A stretch of 64,000 nt of DNA from Synechococcus sp. BIOS-E4-1 (GCF_014279995.1 NZ_CP047935.1:1027243-1091242); one strand, 5' to 3'; counted from the first letter of the stretch, positions 43,082-51,444 are shown. Notes: generated by a model from the sequence alone, not told the origin. A program made the numbers and translations.

Positions 43082-43162
43082 TTATGTAACGGCACGTTGA
43101 CGACATCCACGCCTTCTCGGTGGGAGCTTTTAGAACCTTCTCGACGGAAACTAGAGCGCTCC

Positions 43163-43321
43163 ATGCAGATCAGCTTCAGCAGTGAACTGGCTCATTCCAT
43201 GGCGGTGATGTTGCTGGAATTGCATGCTGAACTTGAGGAGTTCGCTTACCAGCACGATCACGCGTCTGATCATGCTGAGCAGCCGTCCCCCTATCTGCTG
43301 GAAAGCCCCGCTCAAGCCTGA
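43163..43321 (+). CDS. Small acidic protein (52 aa)
   Basis: ATG frame. A helix (FSSELAHSMAVMLLELHAELEEFAY) is followed by a His/Asp-rich tail. It overlaps the convergent DCC gene by about 10 bp. Function unknown. Confidence 0.5.
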   Translation: MQISFSSELAHSMAVMLLELHAELEEFAYQHDHASDHAEQPSPYLLESPAQA

Positions 43322-43689
43322 TCAGGATCCACAGGCAGTCCACGCAGTCCCAGCGCGATCTGTCGAGCCATCAGCAGACCCGGATAAAGACGATTGGCCC
43401 GACCGGAATCGCTGAAGACAACATTCAGCAGACGCAGCAGAGGGTCGCTTGGGGAGAGCTGTTGACAGAGCATTGCGATGGCTTCACTGCCATGCCAGAT
43501 GTTGTCTTGATCCATCAGCACAGCGCCGTTGCTGAGATCGAACCCTTTGTTGCGCAATTCCGTCCTCAGTGCGTGGTCACTGCGCCCATCCCTGATCACC
43601 AGGTCGGGCAGGCCGCCCATCAGTTCACTGCGTTGGGCGAAATGCCTGCAGAAGGGGCAGCCGCCGTCATAAACAAGAGTCAGAGCCAT
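43312..43689 (-). CDS. DCC-family (DUF393) thiol-disulfide-like protein
   Basis: 125 aa. The family hallmark YDGGCPFC is at residues 7-14, and SNGAVLMDQDNIWHGSEAIAMLC is the typical second block. The CPFC may be redox-active, as in thioredoxin-like folds. Biological role unknown. Confidence 0.9.
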   Translation of the reverse strand: MALTLVYDGGCPFCRHFAQRSELMGGLPDLVIRDGRSDHALRTELRNKGFDLSNGAVLMDQDNIWHGSEAIAMLCQQLSPSDPLLRLLNVVFSDSGRANRLYPGLLMARQIALGLRGLPVDPDQA

Positions 43690-43830
43690 GAAGACATCCT
43701 GGCGCGTTCAGATGCCGTTCAGAGGCAGTTCCCGACAACGGTCCGCAGCCAAGTGTCACTTCAGCTGAAGCGGGCTGCACTCCGAACGGTAGGTTGATGC
43801 CATCGATTAGATGGATCGCATCAGGCTCGA

Positions 43831-44133
43831 ATGGCAGACAAGGAACTCCTCAGAGAGGTGGCGCTTGAGCTCTGGGGCTCAGTCAAGAAGCTGCGTCCAG
43901 GCCTGCCGAGGGAGTCTCGGCTTGAGCTCACGCTCAAAGCTCTGATGGTGATCGGTGATCTGCATGACCAGGTGCAGGCTGCTGTGGTGGTTGGCGTGAT
44001 CGCTGAACAGGAACCCCCAGAGAACGAGCCTGAGGGGCAGGACGTGACCAAATCGGCAGACGCTGCTCCCGAGGTCGAACAGACACCTGACGGTCGCCGG
44101 GTGGTGCGTCGCCGCTCCCGCTCCGCCGGTTGA
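43831..44133 (+). CDS. Conserved marine-cyanobacterial hypothetical protein (100 aa)
   Basis: The conserved N-terminal block is ELLREVALELWGSVKKLRPGLPRESRLELTLKALMVIGDLHDQVQAAVVVG, with an acidic then basic low-complexity tail ending RRRSRSAG. I think it belongs to TIGR03894, a group defined in marine picocyanobacteria, but this is from memory. Function unknown. Confidence 0.75.
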   Translation: MADKELLREVALELWGSVKKLRPGLPRESRLELTLKALMVIGDLHDQVQAAVVVGVIAEQEPPENEPEGQDVTKSADAAPEVEQTPDGRRVVRRRSRSAG

Positions 44134-44323
44134 ATCGAGCGATCGCGCCGGTCGTCTTTGAGGCAGCAGGGCTGGGTCCCGGATCCTTTTGGGTGCCGTT
44201 GCTATCCGAATGAGTGAAGATAGTCAGCCCTTGAAACGATCGTCAGGACTGTGCAACTCCAATGATTCCTGCCCTTTCTGAACCAGGCGTGTGTGGCTCC
44301 ATCTCAGCGATCAAGCTCCGCTG

Positions 44324-44632
44324 ATGAGTGGTGGCCTCTCGCGTGAATCGCTCAAAGAGCGACAAAGGTATGCCGACTGGTATGAGGAAAAATCTGAGCA
44401 GGAACAACAGCTGATCGATGAGATTGCTGACTGTACTGATTATATTCTTGGAGAAGATCAGAATAATTCATTTATCTGTCTTTTGAGGCAAAATGGAATT
44501 GAAACAGCTGATCAGTTTGCTGATTCTTTTTGTGTTGAATATGAGGGTATCGTTGAGTCGGATGAATTTGTGGTTGTTGTTTTCGAGGGTAACTCATACT
44601 TTTTCAGGAGATTATGTGGCCGGTTTCGGTAA
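44324..44632 (+). CDS. Hypothetical protein (102 aa)
   Basis: ATG start at MSGGLSRESLKERQ. Acidic helical start (YADWYEEKSEQEQQLIDEIADCTDYILG), then SFICLLRQNGIETADQFADSFCVEYEG and a strand-rich end (EFVVVVFEGNSYFF). This resembles small antirestriction-like or adaptor proteins, but no family is assigned. It is lower in GC than neighbouring genes. Confidence 0.55.
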   Translation: MSGGLSRESLKERQRYADWYEEKSEQEQQLIDEIADCTDYILGEDQNNSFICLLRQNGIETADQFADSFCVEYEGIVESDEFVVVVFEGNSYFFRRLCGRFR

Positions 44633-44752
44633 TGCTTTTGCCTTGATCTCTAGGGCTGCTGTGTCTCTGCGATTTTCGCATAGCCCTTTCGCTTCCTTGC
44701 GAACAGGCTTTTCGGTATAAGGCTTTAGTTGTAAAACAATCGTTGTGCGTAG

Positions 44753-44926
44753 GTGGCTGATTGGATCGGTCTCAATGATTGGGAGGGCTGCCGGTTTTTG
44801 TGCAACAACCAGATCACATCCATGCAGGGCAAGGGCCCCAAAACCGGAGAGTCTGAGCTGATCACTGTCGCTGAGCAAGTATTGGCCGGAGTTGCTGATC
44901 AATGCCCAGCTTTGTCAGTGATTTAG
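44753..44926 (+). CDS. Possible small protein (57 aa, GTG start)
   Basis: Reads ADWIGLNDWEGCRFLCNNQ and onward to AEQVLAGVADQCP, with three Cys. The composition looks protein-like. The opposite strand has a 96-codon frame that is probably the shadow. No Shine-Dalgarno. Confidence 0.4.
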   Translation: MADWIGLNDWEGCRFLCNNQITSMQGKGPKTGESELITVAEQVLAGVADQCPALSVI

Positions 44927-45056
44927 TTTTATCTCTTCCTGCGCAGTTCCGCTTGATGACGCCAGTCACAGCCTTCAAAGTCGCCTTTGATACTGTGCCC
45001 AGCCTCCATGCGTCAGTAAGCCGTCCTTGCGTTATGTCGTATAGGGCTTATCTGTA

Positions 45057-45308
45057 TCACCCACATAAAATGTCGGTCACACATTGTTGCGGCAGATAAG
45101 AGAAACTGCGTCCACCAGCCCCGCCTTCCAGCTCTTCTGCAGAAATCTCTGATTGAGCTTTGCTGAAGGGATCAGCAGGAAGATGAAATCCAGCGTCTTT
45201 GGCAATGGCGGCAACAGCATTGGTATCAGCTGCGGCTTTGAGCTGCTCCTGAAGGCTGATGTTGCCTTTGGCGTTAGCCAGGAAAGCTGTGAGTAGTTCT
45301 TGTGTCAT
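45057..45308 (-). CDS. Prochlorosin-like lanthipeptide precursor (83 aa, intact)
   Basis: ATG 45308. The Nif11/NHLP-type leader runs MTQELLTAFLANAK, then SLQEQLKAAADTNAVAAIAKDAGF, and closes with ISAEELEGGAGG, the expected double-glycine cleavage site. The predicted core RSFSYLPQQCVTDILCG has two Cys plus Ser and Thr, as needed for lanthionine rings made by a promiscuous ProcM-type synthetase. Three related genes follow upstream on the same strand. No LanM synthetase or transporter is in the window. Confidence 0.85.
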   Translation of the reverse strand: MTQELLTAFLANAKGNISLQEQLKAAADTNAVAAIAKDAGFHLPADPFSKAQSEISAEELEGGAGGRSFSYLPQQCVTDILCG

Positions 45309-45629
45309 GGTTCTAAGCAATGAATGTTTAGGGGTGTTGCCCCCTGTACTGCTTCAAGGTCACAGTCTTTCTGGTGAACCCCACTACACAGCTCAGGTGC
45401 AGATCGCGAGAGGTTCTGGTGAACATCTGGTGAATGGCTCAGAACTTTTTCATGATTTAGGTAGGTAATGCATCCGCCCGCCTGATCTCTGCTCAACTGC
45501 ACTCAAGCGTGCCAGGTATTGGAGGCTGATTTATGGGATTAGTTAGGCTATTGAAGCAATAAAAAGCACCTGCCAATGCAGAGGTTTTGAGTGTGTAAGC
45601 TGTTGAAGATTGATGGAGGCTTAGTATGT
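45309..45629. other. Interval of about 320 bp between precursor genes
   Basis: No gene is supported. A T-rich hairpin around 45557-45580 on the minus strand (stem CTGC...GCAG, then GTGCTTTTTA) probably ends the next precursor gene upstream. An open minus-strand frame here is not credible. Confidence 0.4.
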
Positions 45630-45845
45630 CTAAGTGCAGTGATGTTTGCCTCCAGCTACACCTTCCAATTCTTCTTCCGACAATTCTGATTGAGCTTTCT
45701 TCAATTCGTCGGCAGAAATACTAAATCCAGCCTCTTTTGTGATCGCGGCAACAGTATCAACAACAGCAGCAGCTTTGATCTTCTGCTGAAGAATGGTGTC
45801 GCTTTGCAGTTTCTCAAGGAAAGAGTTGAGTTGTTCTTCTTACAT
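45630..45845 (-). pseudogene. Prochlorosin-like precursor gene with stop at codon 2
   Basis: The start ATG (45843-45845) is followed directly by TAA, then by a full leader (EEQLNSFLEKLQSDTILQQ, KEAGFSISADELKKAQSEL, LSEEELEGVAGG) and a core of only five residues, KHHCT. Relatives read MSEEQL, so TCA to TAA is the likely change. No ATG, GTG or TTG lies in frame just inside the leader. The very short core is also unlike the intact relatives. Confidence 0.75.
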
Positions 45846-46033
45846 GGCTATCAGGGGGTTAAGCGATCACAGCAACGATACTTTGAAGAGAGTTTGATTA
45901 ATCATTGCTGTCCTCAATCGCGGCAGCTGCCGAAAGCTGATTCACGCATTTTTTGGGTGACTGAAACAACAAAAACTCACCTCCTAATACCAGGAATTAT
46001 TGGTGTATAAGCTAAAGGAGTTGAAAATGTGTT

Positions 46034-46282
46034 TCATAATTCAAGTGTTCCCCTGCATGCACATATGCTTTGTTTTGCTTGTCCGGCACCAATCAAACTA
46101 TCCAGCTCTTCTGCAGAAATCTCTGATTGAGCGTTTTTCAAGTCGCCTGCAGAAATCGTAAAACCAGACTCTGTTGCAATAGATACCACAGCATTAGCAT
46201 CAGTAGCCGCTTTAAGCCTTTCTTGCAGACTGGTGTCAGTTTTTACCTTTTTCAGGAATGCCTTAAGTTGTTCTTCTGACAT
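46034..46282 (-). CDS. Prochlorosin-like lanthipeptide precursor (82 aa, intact)
   Basis: ATG 46282. The leader MSEEQLKAFLKKVKTDTSLQ matches known prochlorosin leaders closely, followed by SIATESGFTISAGDLKNAQSE and ISAEELDSLIGAG, where cleavage would fall after Gly-Ala-Gly rather than the usual Gly-Gly. The core QAKQSICACRGTLEL has Ser, Thr and two Cys. A hairpin (CACC/GGTG with CCT/AGG) plus TTTTT near 45970-46000 could be its terminator. Confidence 0.88.
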   Translation of the reverse strand: MSEEQLKAFLKKVKTDTSLQERLKAATDANAVVSIATESGFTISAGDLKNAQSEISAEELDSLIGAGQAKQSICACRGTLEL

Positions 46283-46340
46283 TGAATCAGCTCATATCTT
46301 CCAGGCTAGTTAAAGCTCTAAAACGGCTTACGCTCTGTCT

Positions 46341-46670
46341 TTACTGTCGCTTTGATCCTATGACACCTAAATGAGATGCAAACGCTTCACAAAAGCAATA
46401 AGCTCTTCGATTCGGTGAAAAATCAGTTGTCATTGCTGCTCCCCTTGCACAGTCAAACGCCTGTGTTGACAAATGTGCATTCCACCCACCAGCCTCGCCT
46501 TCCAGCTCCTCTTCGCTGAGTAGATCAAGCTTGACAGAAGTGAATTCATGACCATGTTCTTGAGCGATAGAAACAACTTCATCAGGTGACTTGGCCGCTT
46601 TTAGCTCGTTTTGAAGACTGGATTCGCTTTTGGCTTTGGCGAGGAATGCCTTGAGTTGTTTTAAAGATAT
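46341..46670 (-). CDS. Nif11-leader precursor with an ATA in place of the start codon
   Basis: The frame reads SLKQLKAFLAKAKSESSLQ, EVVSIAQEHG and LSEEELEGEAGG, then an unusually long 47-residue core that contains three Cys (FDCARG; AYCFCEAF). No ATG, GTG or TTG precedes the leader in frame; the codon aligned to the relatives' start is ATA. Either a rare start codon is used or this is decaying. Relative to the other three leaders it is the most divergent. Confidence 0.6.
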   Translation of the reverse strand: MSLKQLKAFLAKAKSESSLQNELKAAKSPDEVVSIAQEHGHEFTSVKLDLLSEEELEGEAGGWNAHLSTQAFDCARGAAMTTDFSPNRRAYCFCEAFASHLGVIGSKRQ

Positions 46671-46986
46671 GGGTGATTGGTCAGTACAGAAGACTCAGCC
46701 ATGGCCAGTAGGAGCGCCAGCCGTATTGCGAACACCATCCTGGCTTGGTCCTGCCAAGTGGGTCTTCAGTGGTGGCAGCGCTTGATCGAGTGATCGCCGC
46801 GCTGAAGCTGCTGCAGCCTGAGAGGGCAGGCCTCCATTGATCTGTATCGACCATCCACGCCATGGTTGCAGTGCTGACATGTCAGGAGGATTCAGGTTGC
46901 TTGTCAGTTCTGCAGCTACCGCTCATCCAAAACAATCCACTTCGCTATCGCCCCTCACTGCTGTTGTAAAGCTGCACTAAGCCACG
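46671..46986. other. Gene-poor interval of about 315 bp
   Basis: Upstream of the precursor array. Overlapping 60-codon minus-strand frames occur but lack motifs and start signals. It may hold the array promoter. Confidence 0.4.
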
Positions 46987-47175
46987 ATGATGGGAGGGGC
47001 GAGTGGGTTCCGGACGCTTTCCGATGAGACTCGAGTGTTGAAGAAAATGAAACATCGGCACGACAAGACTGCTCGCAAGAAAAGGCGCAAGAGGCACATG
47101 GTGGTCATCGATTATCTACCGACAGAATTCACGAGCTTGTTTAAAACCAAAATAGGGTCTGGATCATCAAAATGA
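46987..47175 (+). CDS. Small highly basic protein (62 aa)
   Basis: ATG start. A Lys/Arg/His-rich core (KKMKHRHDKTARKKRRKRHMVV) suggests nucleic-acid binding or a basic leader of a membrane complex. Its stop overlaps the next ATG (ATGA). No family recognised. Confidence 0.45.
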   Translation: MMGGASGFRTLSDETRVLKKMKHRHDKTARKKRRKRHMVVIDYLPTEFTSLFKTKIGSGSSK

Positions 47176-47273
47176 CTACATTCACTTACAGCCTTTTGGC
47201 TGGCTTTTCACTCTTTGCAGTATCAGCCGCATTGTTTGCATTGCCTTATATGGGGCATTGGCCGCAAAGCTGA
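47172..47273 (+). CDS. Very small membrane protein (33 aa)
   Basis: ATG overlaps the preceding stop. One helix (YSLLAGFSLFAVSAALFAL) and a short Pro/Trp end, similar in size to small photosystem or cytochrome subunits, but not identifiable as one. Confidence 0.45.
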   Translation: MTTFTYSLLAGFSLFAVSAALFALPYMGHWPQS

Positions 47274-47705
47274 TGAACCGATGATCAGTCCTCTTAGCGG
47301 TGGGGAGGGCTTCGCCTTCTGAGTCACGCCGCTTCAAAGCAACGCCTCGCTCTCATGAGTGGGGCTGTTTCAGCTGATGCGGAAGCCGGTGGCGTCGATG
47401 CTGATGGGAACAGCTCCTTCACAAGCGCAATGCAGCTTTTTACGAGTGCATTGCATTGGCAATGTTGTTGTGATCGTTCAAAAAATATCGGAAATTTCTA
47501 ACTCCTGATGATTTACCTCCACGCAGCTGGAAGCCCCCGTGTCGCTTCTCTCCAATCAGAAAGGAATTTGCGTTGTTCGCGATCTGTTCTCTTTCATTTC
47601 TAGTACCGCACGTGCCAAGTCAAGCGGTGTGAGTCGACGCAGTGCTGTGGGCAAGGGTTGCAACCCTTGCCTCTCGTCAGTGACTGGACCTGTTGAAAGA
47701 TCAAG
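47274..47705. other. Gene-poor interval of about 430 bp
   Basis: It holds a perfect 22-bp palindrome (47650-47671). No gene is supported. It is downstream of the GH57-like gene. Confidence 0.45.
47650..47671. repeat. Perfect 22-bp palindrome without spacer
   Basis: The arm GGCAAGGGTTG meets its exact complement with no loop and no T-run. Because a hairpin with no loop is unfavourable, it could be a protein-binding site rather than a terminator. Confidence 0.7.
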
Positions 47706-49157
47706 CTATCGATCCAAAGCTTCCATCCCTTGGTCGTAGATATCAGTTGCATACTGAGTCCATTGGCCTTGTCCCCAGTACCTGAAGCAGCTGGTTTCCA
47801 GCAGCAGTAGATGCATCAATGCATCTCGGAAGACTGGCGACTGCGAGAAGCGCGGCTGCTCAGAGAGTTGCTGATCGAACTGCTGATGAAAGCTTGCGCT
47901 GAAGCGCTGCATCGGTTGGAGCACGTTGTCGTATCCCTCAACCCAGCTGAGGTTGTTGGTCCATGAGGCGCCTTCCATTGAAAAACCATCGTTGGCTGAG
48001 CTGAGCTCATGGATGGCTGCAGCAACGTCTTCGATGTCACCCGACTCACCCGCCCTCTGCCACAGACGATGCTGGTGCACGGCCTGGATGCGGGGAAGGT
48101 CGCTCGTCTTCAGTCCCAGCTCTTCCAGTTGTTCCAGGTATTCCGATCCGTTGAGCGCGGCTGTGTCAGGGTTGCTGTCTCGAATGCGGCGATTGGCCTG
48201 ACGGAAGGCTTCCGGAAATTCATTCATCATTACTCCGCCGTTCTCGCCGTCTGCGATCTGGCTGACGAGAGAGGGGATCTCAGTGGTGCCAAGCGTTTGG
48301 CGACTGAGCCCTAATGCCTCCTCGCAGGGTTGCATTTGCCCGACAAGTTTGGTGTCAGATCCCTGGGTCTTGATCAAGGCTGTGATGCTGATCTCCTCGC
48401 CTGAGCAGGAACGGGCCACCAGCCTGTTGGGAGCAAAGCGTTGTTGGTTGCAGAGGGGCGAACCATCCAGCTGCTCCACGCTGTGCTCCTGCACAAGCAG
48501 CCAGTGATAACCGGCTTCGAGCAGGCTGTTCACCAGAGCAAAAAGCGTGTCCGGGTGATTGGGCAGGTGCATTTCCGGCAGTGAGAAACCCCGCACCCGC
48601 TGGAGCGCGCTGTCGCCGAACAGGTCTGCGAACTGGTGTTGCCAGGCGCTGATCTGCAGAGCCAGATCAGGAATGGGTGTTGAGGGTGCAACCGCATGGC
48701 TCCAGAACGTGCCGAGCCATTCCACGTGCCTGTTCATTTCTTCGTCACAGGCCAGGTAATAGAGAGCTTCGGTGATGTCCCGCCGTCCCATCTGCGTGAC
48801 ACCCCAGAGCAGATTTCCGGAGTAATCGAGCATGATCCGCGGATCGCACCCCTCTCGGATCAGCTCCGGGATCAGATCGGCCATGCGCCTGTAGCACTGA
48901 GCGAAAGGCTCAGCGTTGTGGTTATCACCTTCATCGGGGTGTTCCAGCATGTACTGCAGGTGTGAGATCAGAGCCCCATTGGGACCTGCGGGCACCGTTG
49001 GCTGGTGCATGTGCAGCGCGCAGGCGAAGGCGGATTTCAGATCCTGCAGAGCGCACTCGGTTGATGATGGCCAGTTCCGGCTTGATTTCTGCATCAGAGT
49101 GCGCAGCTCCTGCTCTCTTCCACAGATCGCAGGCTGGTGTGCTGATTGGACCGCCAT
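47706..49157 (-). CDS. Glycoside hydrolase family 57-like protein
   Basis: 483 aa. The segment ALHMHQP near residue 48 is the first conserved GH57 motif, followed by an acidic and aromatic-rich barrel region (IMLDYSGNLLWGV; FSLPEMHLPNHPDTLFALVNSLLEAGYHWLLVQEHS) with candidate catalytic acids. GH57 enzymes act on alpha-glucans such as glycogen. A shorter start (49094) is possible. Marine Synechococcus carry such proteins, but substrate is unproven. Confidence 0.8.
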   Translation of the reverse strand: MAVQSAHQPAICGREQELRTLMQKSSRNWPSSTECALQDLKSAFACALHMHQPTVPAGPNGALISHLQYMLEHPDEGDNHNAEPFAQCYRRMADLIPELIREGCDPRIMLDYSGNLLWGVTQMGRRDITEALYYLACDEEMNRHVEWLGTFWSHAVAPSTPIPDLALQISAWQHQFADLFGDSALQRVRGFSLPEMHLPNHPDTLFALVNSLLEAGYHWLLVQEHSVEQLDGSPLCNQQRFAPNRLVARSCSGEEISITALIKTQGSDTKLVGQMQPCEEALGLSRQTLGTTEIPSLVSQIADGENGGVMMNEFPEAFRQANRRIRDSNPDTAALNGSEYLEQLEELGLKTSDLPRIQAVHQHRLWQRAGESGDIEDVAAAIHELSSANDGFSMEGASWTNNLSWVEGYDNVLQPMQRFSASFHQQFDQQLSEQPRFSQSPVFRDALMHLLLLETSCFRYWGQGQWTQYATDIYDQGMEALDR

Positions 49158-49354
49158 GAACGCTTCGCTTGTTGAGCAGGGTGTGATTGATGCTGGCCAT
49201 GATCAGCAGATGCCGTGCACGCTTTCCTCGCCGATGGTTGTGCAAACGAGCTGACAGACAGTGCTGCAAATCGTGTTGCAAGCCGTTTCGCAATACGTTC
49301 TGGAATCTGAGCTGCCGATCCTACTGAGCAATGTTGATTTTAGTATGCATGAAT

Positions 49355-49398
49355 GAACCCCCGGAATTCAGAATTAGTGCTGAATCCCGGGGGTTTTT
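49355..49398 (+). terminator. Very strong hairpin with T-run, no obvious gene
   Basis: AACCCCCGG + AATTCAG pair with CTGAAT + CCGGGGGTT around an 8-base loop, followed by TTTTTT on the plus strand. No plus-strand gene ends here, so it may end a small RNA. On the minus strand it could also end the small frame at 49450. Confidence 0.8.
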
Positions 49399-49449
49399 TC
49401 CAGCAATTCGCTGGTTTGTTGACCGCACCATCCGGACGAATGGAACGGC

Positions 49450-49635
49450 CTAAATCGCTCGTTTGTTCATTGGCTTCCTGTCTGAATCTGAACGTGAATC
49501 CTGGTTGAATTCGTTGCGAAGGACAGTTTTGAAGCGAAGGAAAGTAGAAGCGAACAATCCTGCGGCAAGCCACTGGGGCCAGGTTTCTCTGAGGTTTGGC
49601 TGATCGGTTCGTCTTGATGAACCGATCAATTGCAC
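49450..49635 (-). CDS. Possible small protein (61 aa)
   Basis: ATG frame with a hydrophobic middle (WPQWLAAGLFASTFLRF) and a basic polar tail. A hairpin follows on its 3' side. No family recognised. Confidence 0.45.
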   Translation of the reverse strand: MQLIGSSRRTDQPNLRETWPQWLAAGLFASTFLRFKTVLRNEFNQDSRSDSDRKPMNKRAI

Positions 49636-49883
49636 CTCATGTTGGTTGAGGGAAACGCTGGAGCAGTGACTTACAGCCGAATCGCTGCTCAGATCTGCTC
49701 AGGTGGAGTGTCTGCCGTCATCCGGTGCCTCCGATTGGATATCTCCAGTGTTGATGTTCTGCGGGCTGTTCGGCAATCAGTGCAATCACGCATTGTTCTG
49801 CGTTGAGAACTGAGTAAGGCTGAATGCAGCGTGGCTTCTGCGTGGCTAAGCATTCAGTGAATCAATTCACTGAGGCTGCGCTG

Positions 49884-50375
49884 ATGCTTTCCCCCAGAGT
49901 GATGAAGCTGTTGGTGAGTGCCCTCTGCGCTCTCCAGCCACTGGCTCTTCCTGTCGCCTGGGCTGGGCATCACCATGGCGGTGGACATCACCATCACTCA
50001 GGACACGCTGAGTTCCACTACCACCCCCGTTATGCAGGTGGTGCCTGGTATGGCCACCACGGTCAGTGGTATGGGCATCACCATCACAACCGCTGGGACT
50101 GGAACAGCTTCGGTGAGCTGGCGGGGGCTGCTGTGATCGGTGGATTGATCAGCTCGGCTTTTCATTCGAACAATCGAACGATTGCTGTGCCGAACAGTGC
50201 TTATCAACTTGATTACGACAGTATCCGGGTGAATGGATCCACCGTGATGTTCAACGTTGACGGAGCGCCAATGAGTGCGGACTGCACCAGCGGTTATCTC
50301 AACGGGCATTCCGCTGAAAATCGTGGCCAGGCTCAGTTGGTCAACGCGGTTTGCACGGTGGCCTTTGGAAAGTGA
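49884..50375 (+). CDS. Secreted histidine-rich protein (163 aa)
   Basis: The ATG gives a signal (LLVSALCALQPLALPVAWA), directly followed by GHHHGGGHHHHSGH and later GHHHHNRW, so metal binding is likely. The second half has a helix with Gly/Ala (FGELAGAAVIGGLISSAF) and a beta-rich end with two Cys. A later ATG at 49902 is possible. It is analogous in layout to the 31191 protein but not clearly homologous. Confidence 0.75.
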   Translation: MLSPRVMKLLVSALCALQPLALPVAWAGHHHGGGHHHHSGHAEFHYHPRYAGGAWYGHHGQWYGHHHHNRWDWNSFGELAGAAVIGGLISSAFHSNNRTIAVPNSAYQLDYDSIRVNGSTVMFNVDGAPMSADCTSGYLNGHSAENRGQAQLVNAVCTVAFGK

Positions 50376-50419
50376 ACTGCCTCGATGAGGACTCGTTCAG
50401 CGTTTCGCTTGCAGCTGTT

Positions 50420-50620
50420 TCAATCCTTGGCCCAGCGCTGGTTGCACCTGCTGGAGCAGTTCATGTCCCCGTCCGGGTAGCTGTAACCAGCTTTGCGGGC
50501 ATTTCTCTGAACTTCCGCCGGGCTTGAACCGCTGAAGCTTCTGGTTGTTTTGGCCTCGACCGCAATGGTGGCGGCCAGCAATCCAGTGGCTGTGACCAGA
50601 GCGATGCTGAATGGGCGCAT
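50420..50620 (-). CDS. Small secreted protein (66 aa)
   Basis: ATG 50620 gives a signal peptide (MRPFSIALVTATGLLAATIAVEA). The mature part has two Cys (MNCSSRC). A longer in-frame start is less likely. Function unknown. Confidence 0.65.
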   Translation of the reverse strand: MRPFSIALVTATGLLAATIAVEAKTTRSFSGSSPAEVQRNARKAGYSYPDGDMNCSSRCNQRWAKD

Positions 50621-50893
50621 GATCAGGGTGCTGAGTCGTTGATCCTCCGTTTTTGATGCGTTCAGGTCAAGAAATGGCAAGCAATTGCCTGAATGTGCCT
50701 GATTGATCCCAGGCTTGAACGATGGGATTGCTTCACTGTCCGCTGTGCATCTGCCTGGCTGTTTTGTCAGCTCTCCGTTTTTCTGCGTACGCCGTCATGG
50801 CCTTTCAACTCGAAAGACAACGGTCTCAATCTTGCGCACGCGCCGATCAATCGATGGGGGTGCTGATTCGTCTGTAGTGCAGAGGAATTGTCA

Positions 50894-51052
50894 TCACTGT
50901 TCCGACACCACCCAGGCGGTTGCAGCCCGTTGACGGATGTAGAGATCAGTCAGTTCACGTGCCAATGACTGAAGCTCATGCACATCAGTGGTGGCATCGA
51001 TCATCCGCTTAAGCGACTCGGCTTCGAATTGCTGAGAGAGGTTGACACGCAT
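50894..51052 (-). CDS. Small conserved-looking helical protein (52 aa)
   Basis: ATG frame: MRVNLSQQFEAESLKRMIDA, then VHELQSLARELTDLYIRQRAATAWVVSEQ. It is strongly helical and amphipathic, similar to small regulators such as NblA-like proteins in size, but not identified. The frame is too short to be listed by simple length cut-offs. Confidence 0.6.
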   Translation of the reverse strand: MRVNLSQQFEAESLKRMIDATTDVHELQSLARELTDLYIRQRAATAWVVSEQ

Positions 51053-51189
51053 GAAATTGCCAATCAATGTGGAGATCTTAAAAAAATGTCATGTCTGGTC
51101 GCGAGCTTGCCCGTGGGGCCGATCTGTGGCTGCGCTCGCGATAGCCCGACACGAGCGTCATGATGTAACGACTTCGTTACAAAGCTCCG

Positions 51190-51444
51190 ATGACTCTTGG
51201 CGAACTGTTTCTGGAAAGCCTTTCCACAGGTGTGATCACGGAAGATGAAGTCGATTGGCTTGCTTCTCATCAACACGTCTTTTCGCGTGCCGAAGAGGCT
51301 GCCGCAGTCCGTCTCGGTCGCTTGATGGACGATGGTGTAGTGAACCTCGGTTGCCGGGTGCCCCCTCAGTGGTTCCAGCATCGGGATGTGGTTGAACATT
51401 GGATTGAGCCGCTCGGCCGTCGGCGTCATGCGACGCAAGCTTGA
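51190..51444 (+). CDS. Conserved hypothetical protein (84 aa)
   Basis: ATG start. Helical protein: ELFLESLSTGVITEDEVDWLASHQ, AAAVRLGRLMDDGVVNLGCRVPPQW. Typical small soluble cyanobacterial protein. Role unknown. Confidence 0.6.
   Translation: MTLGELFLESLSTGVITEDEVDWLASHQHVFSRAEEAAAVRLGRLMDDGVVNLGCRVPPQWFQHRDVVEHWIEPLGRRRHATQA

Noticed and set aside
45305-45502. Minus-strand 65-codon frame between precursor genes
   Set aside because: It lacks the Nif11 leader pattern seen in its neighbours and has no other motif.
46681-46880. Two overlapping 60-codon minus-strand frames upstream of the precursor array
   Set aside because: No leader-like or other motif and no start signal; likely chance.
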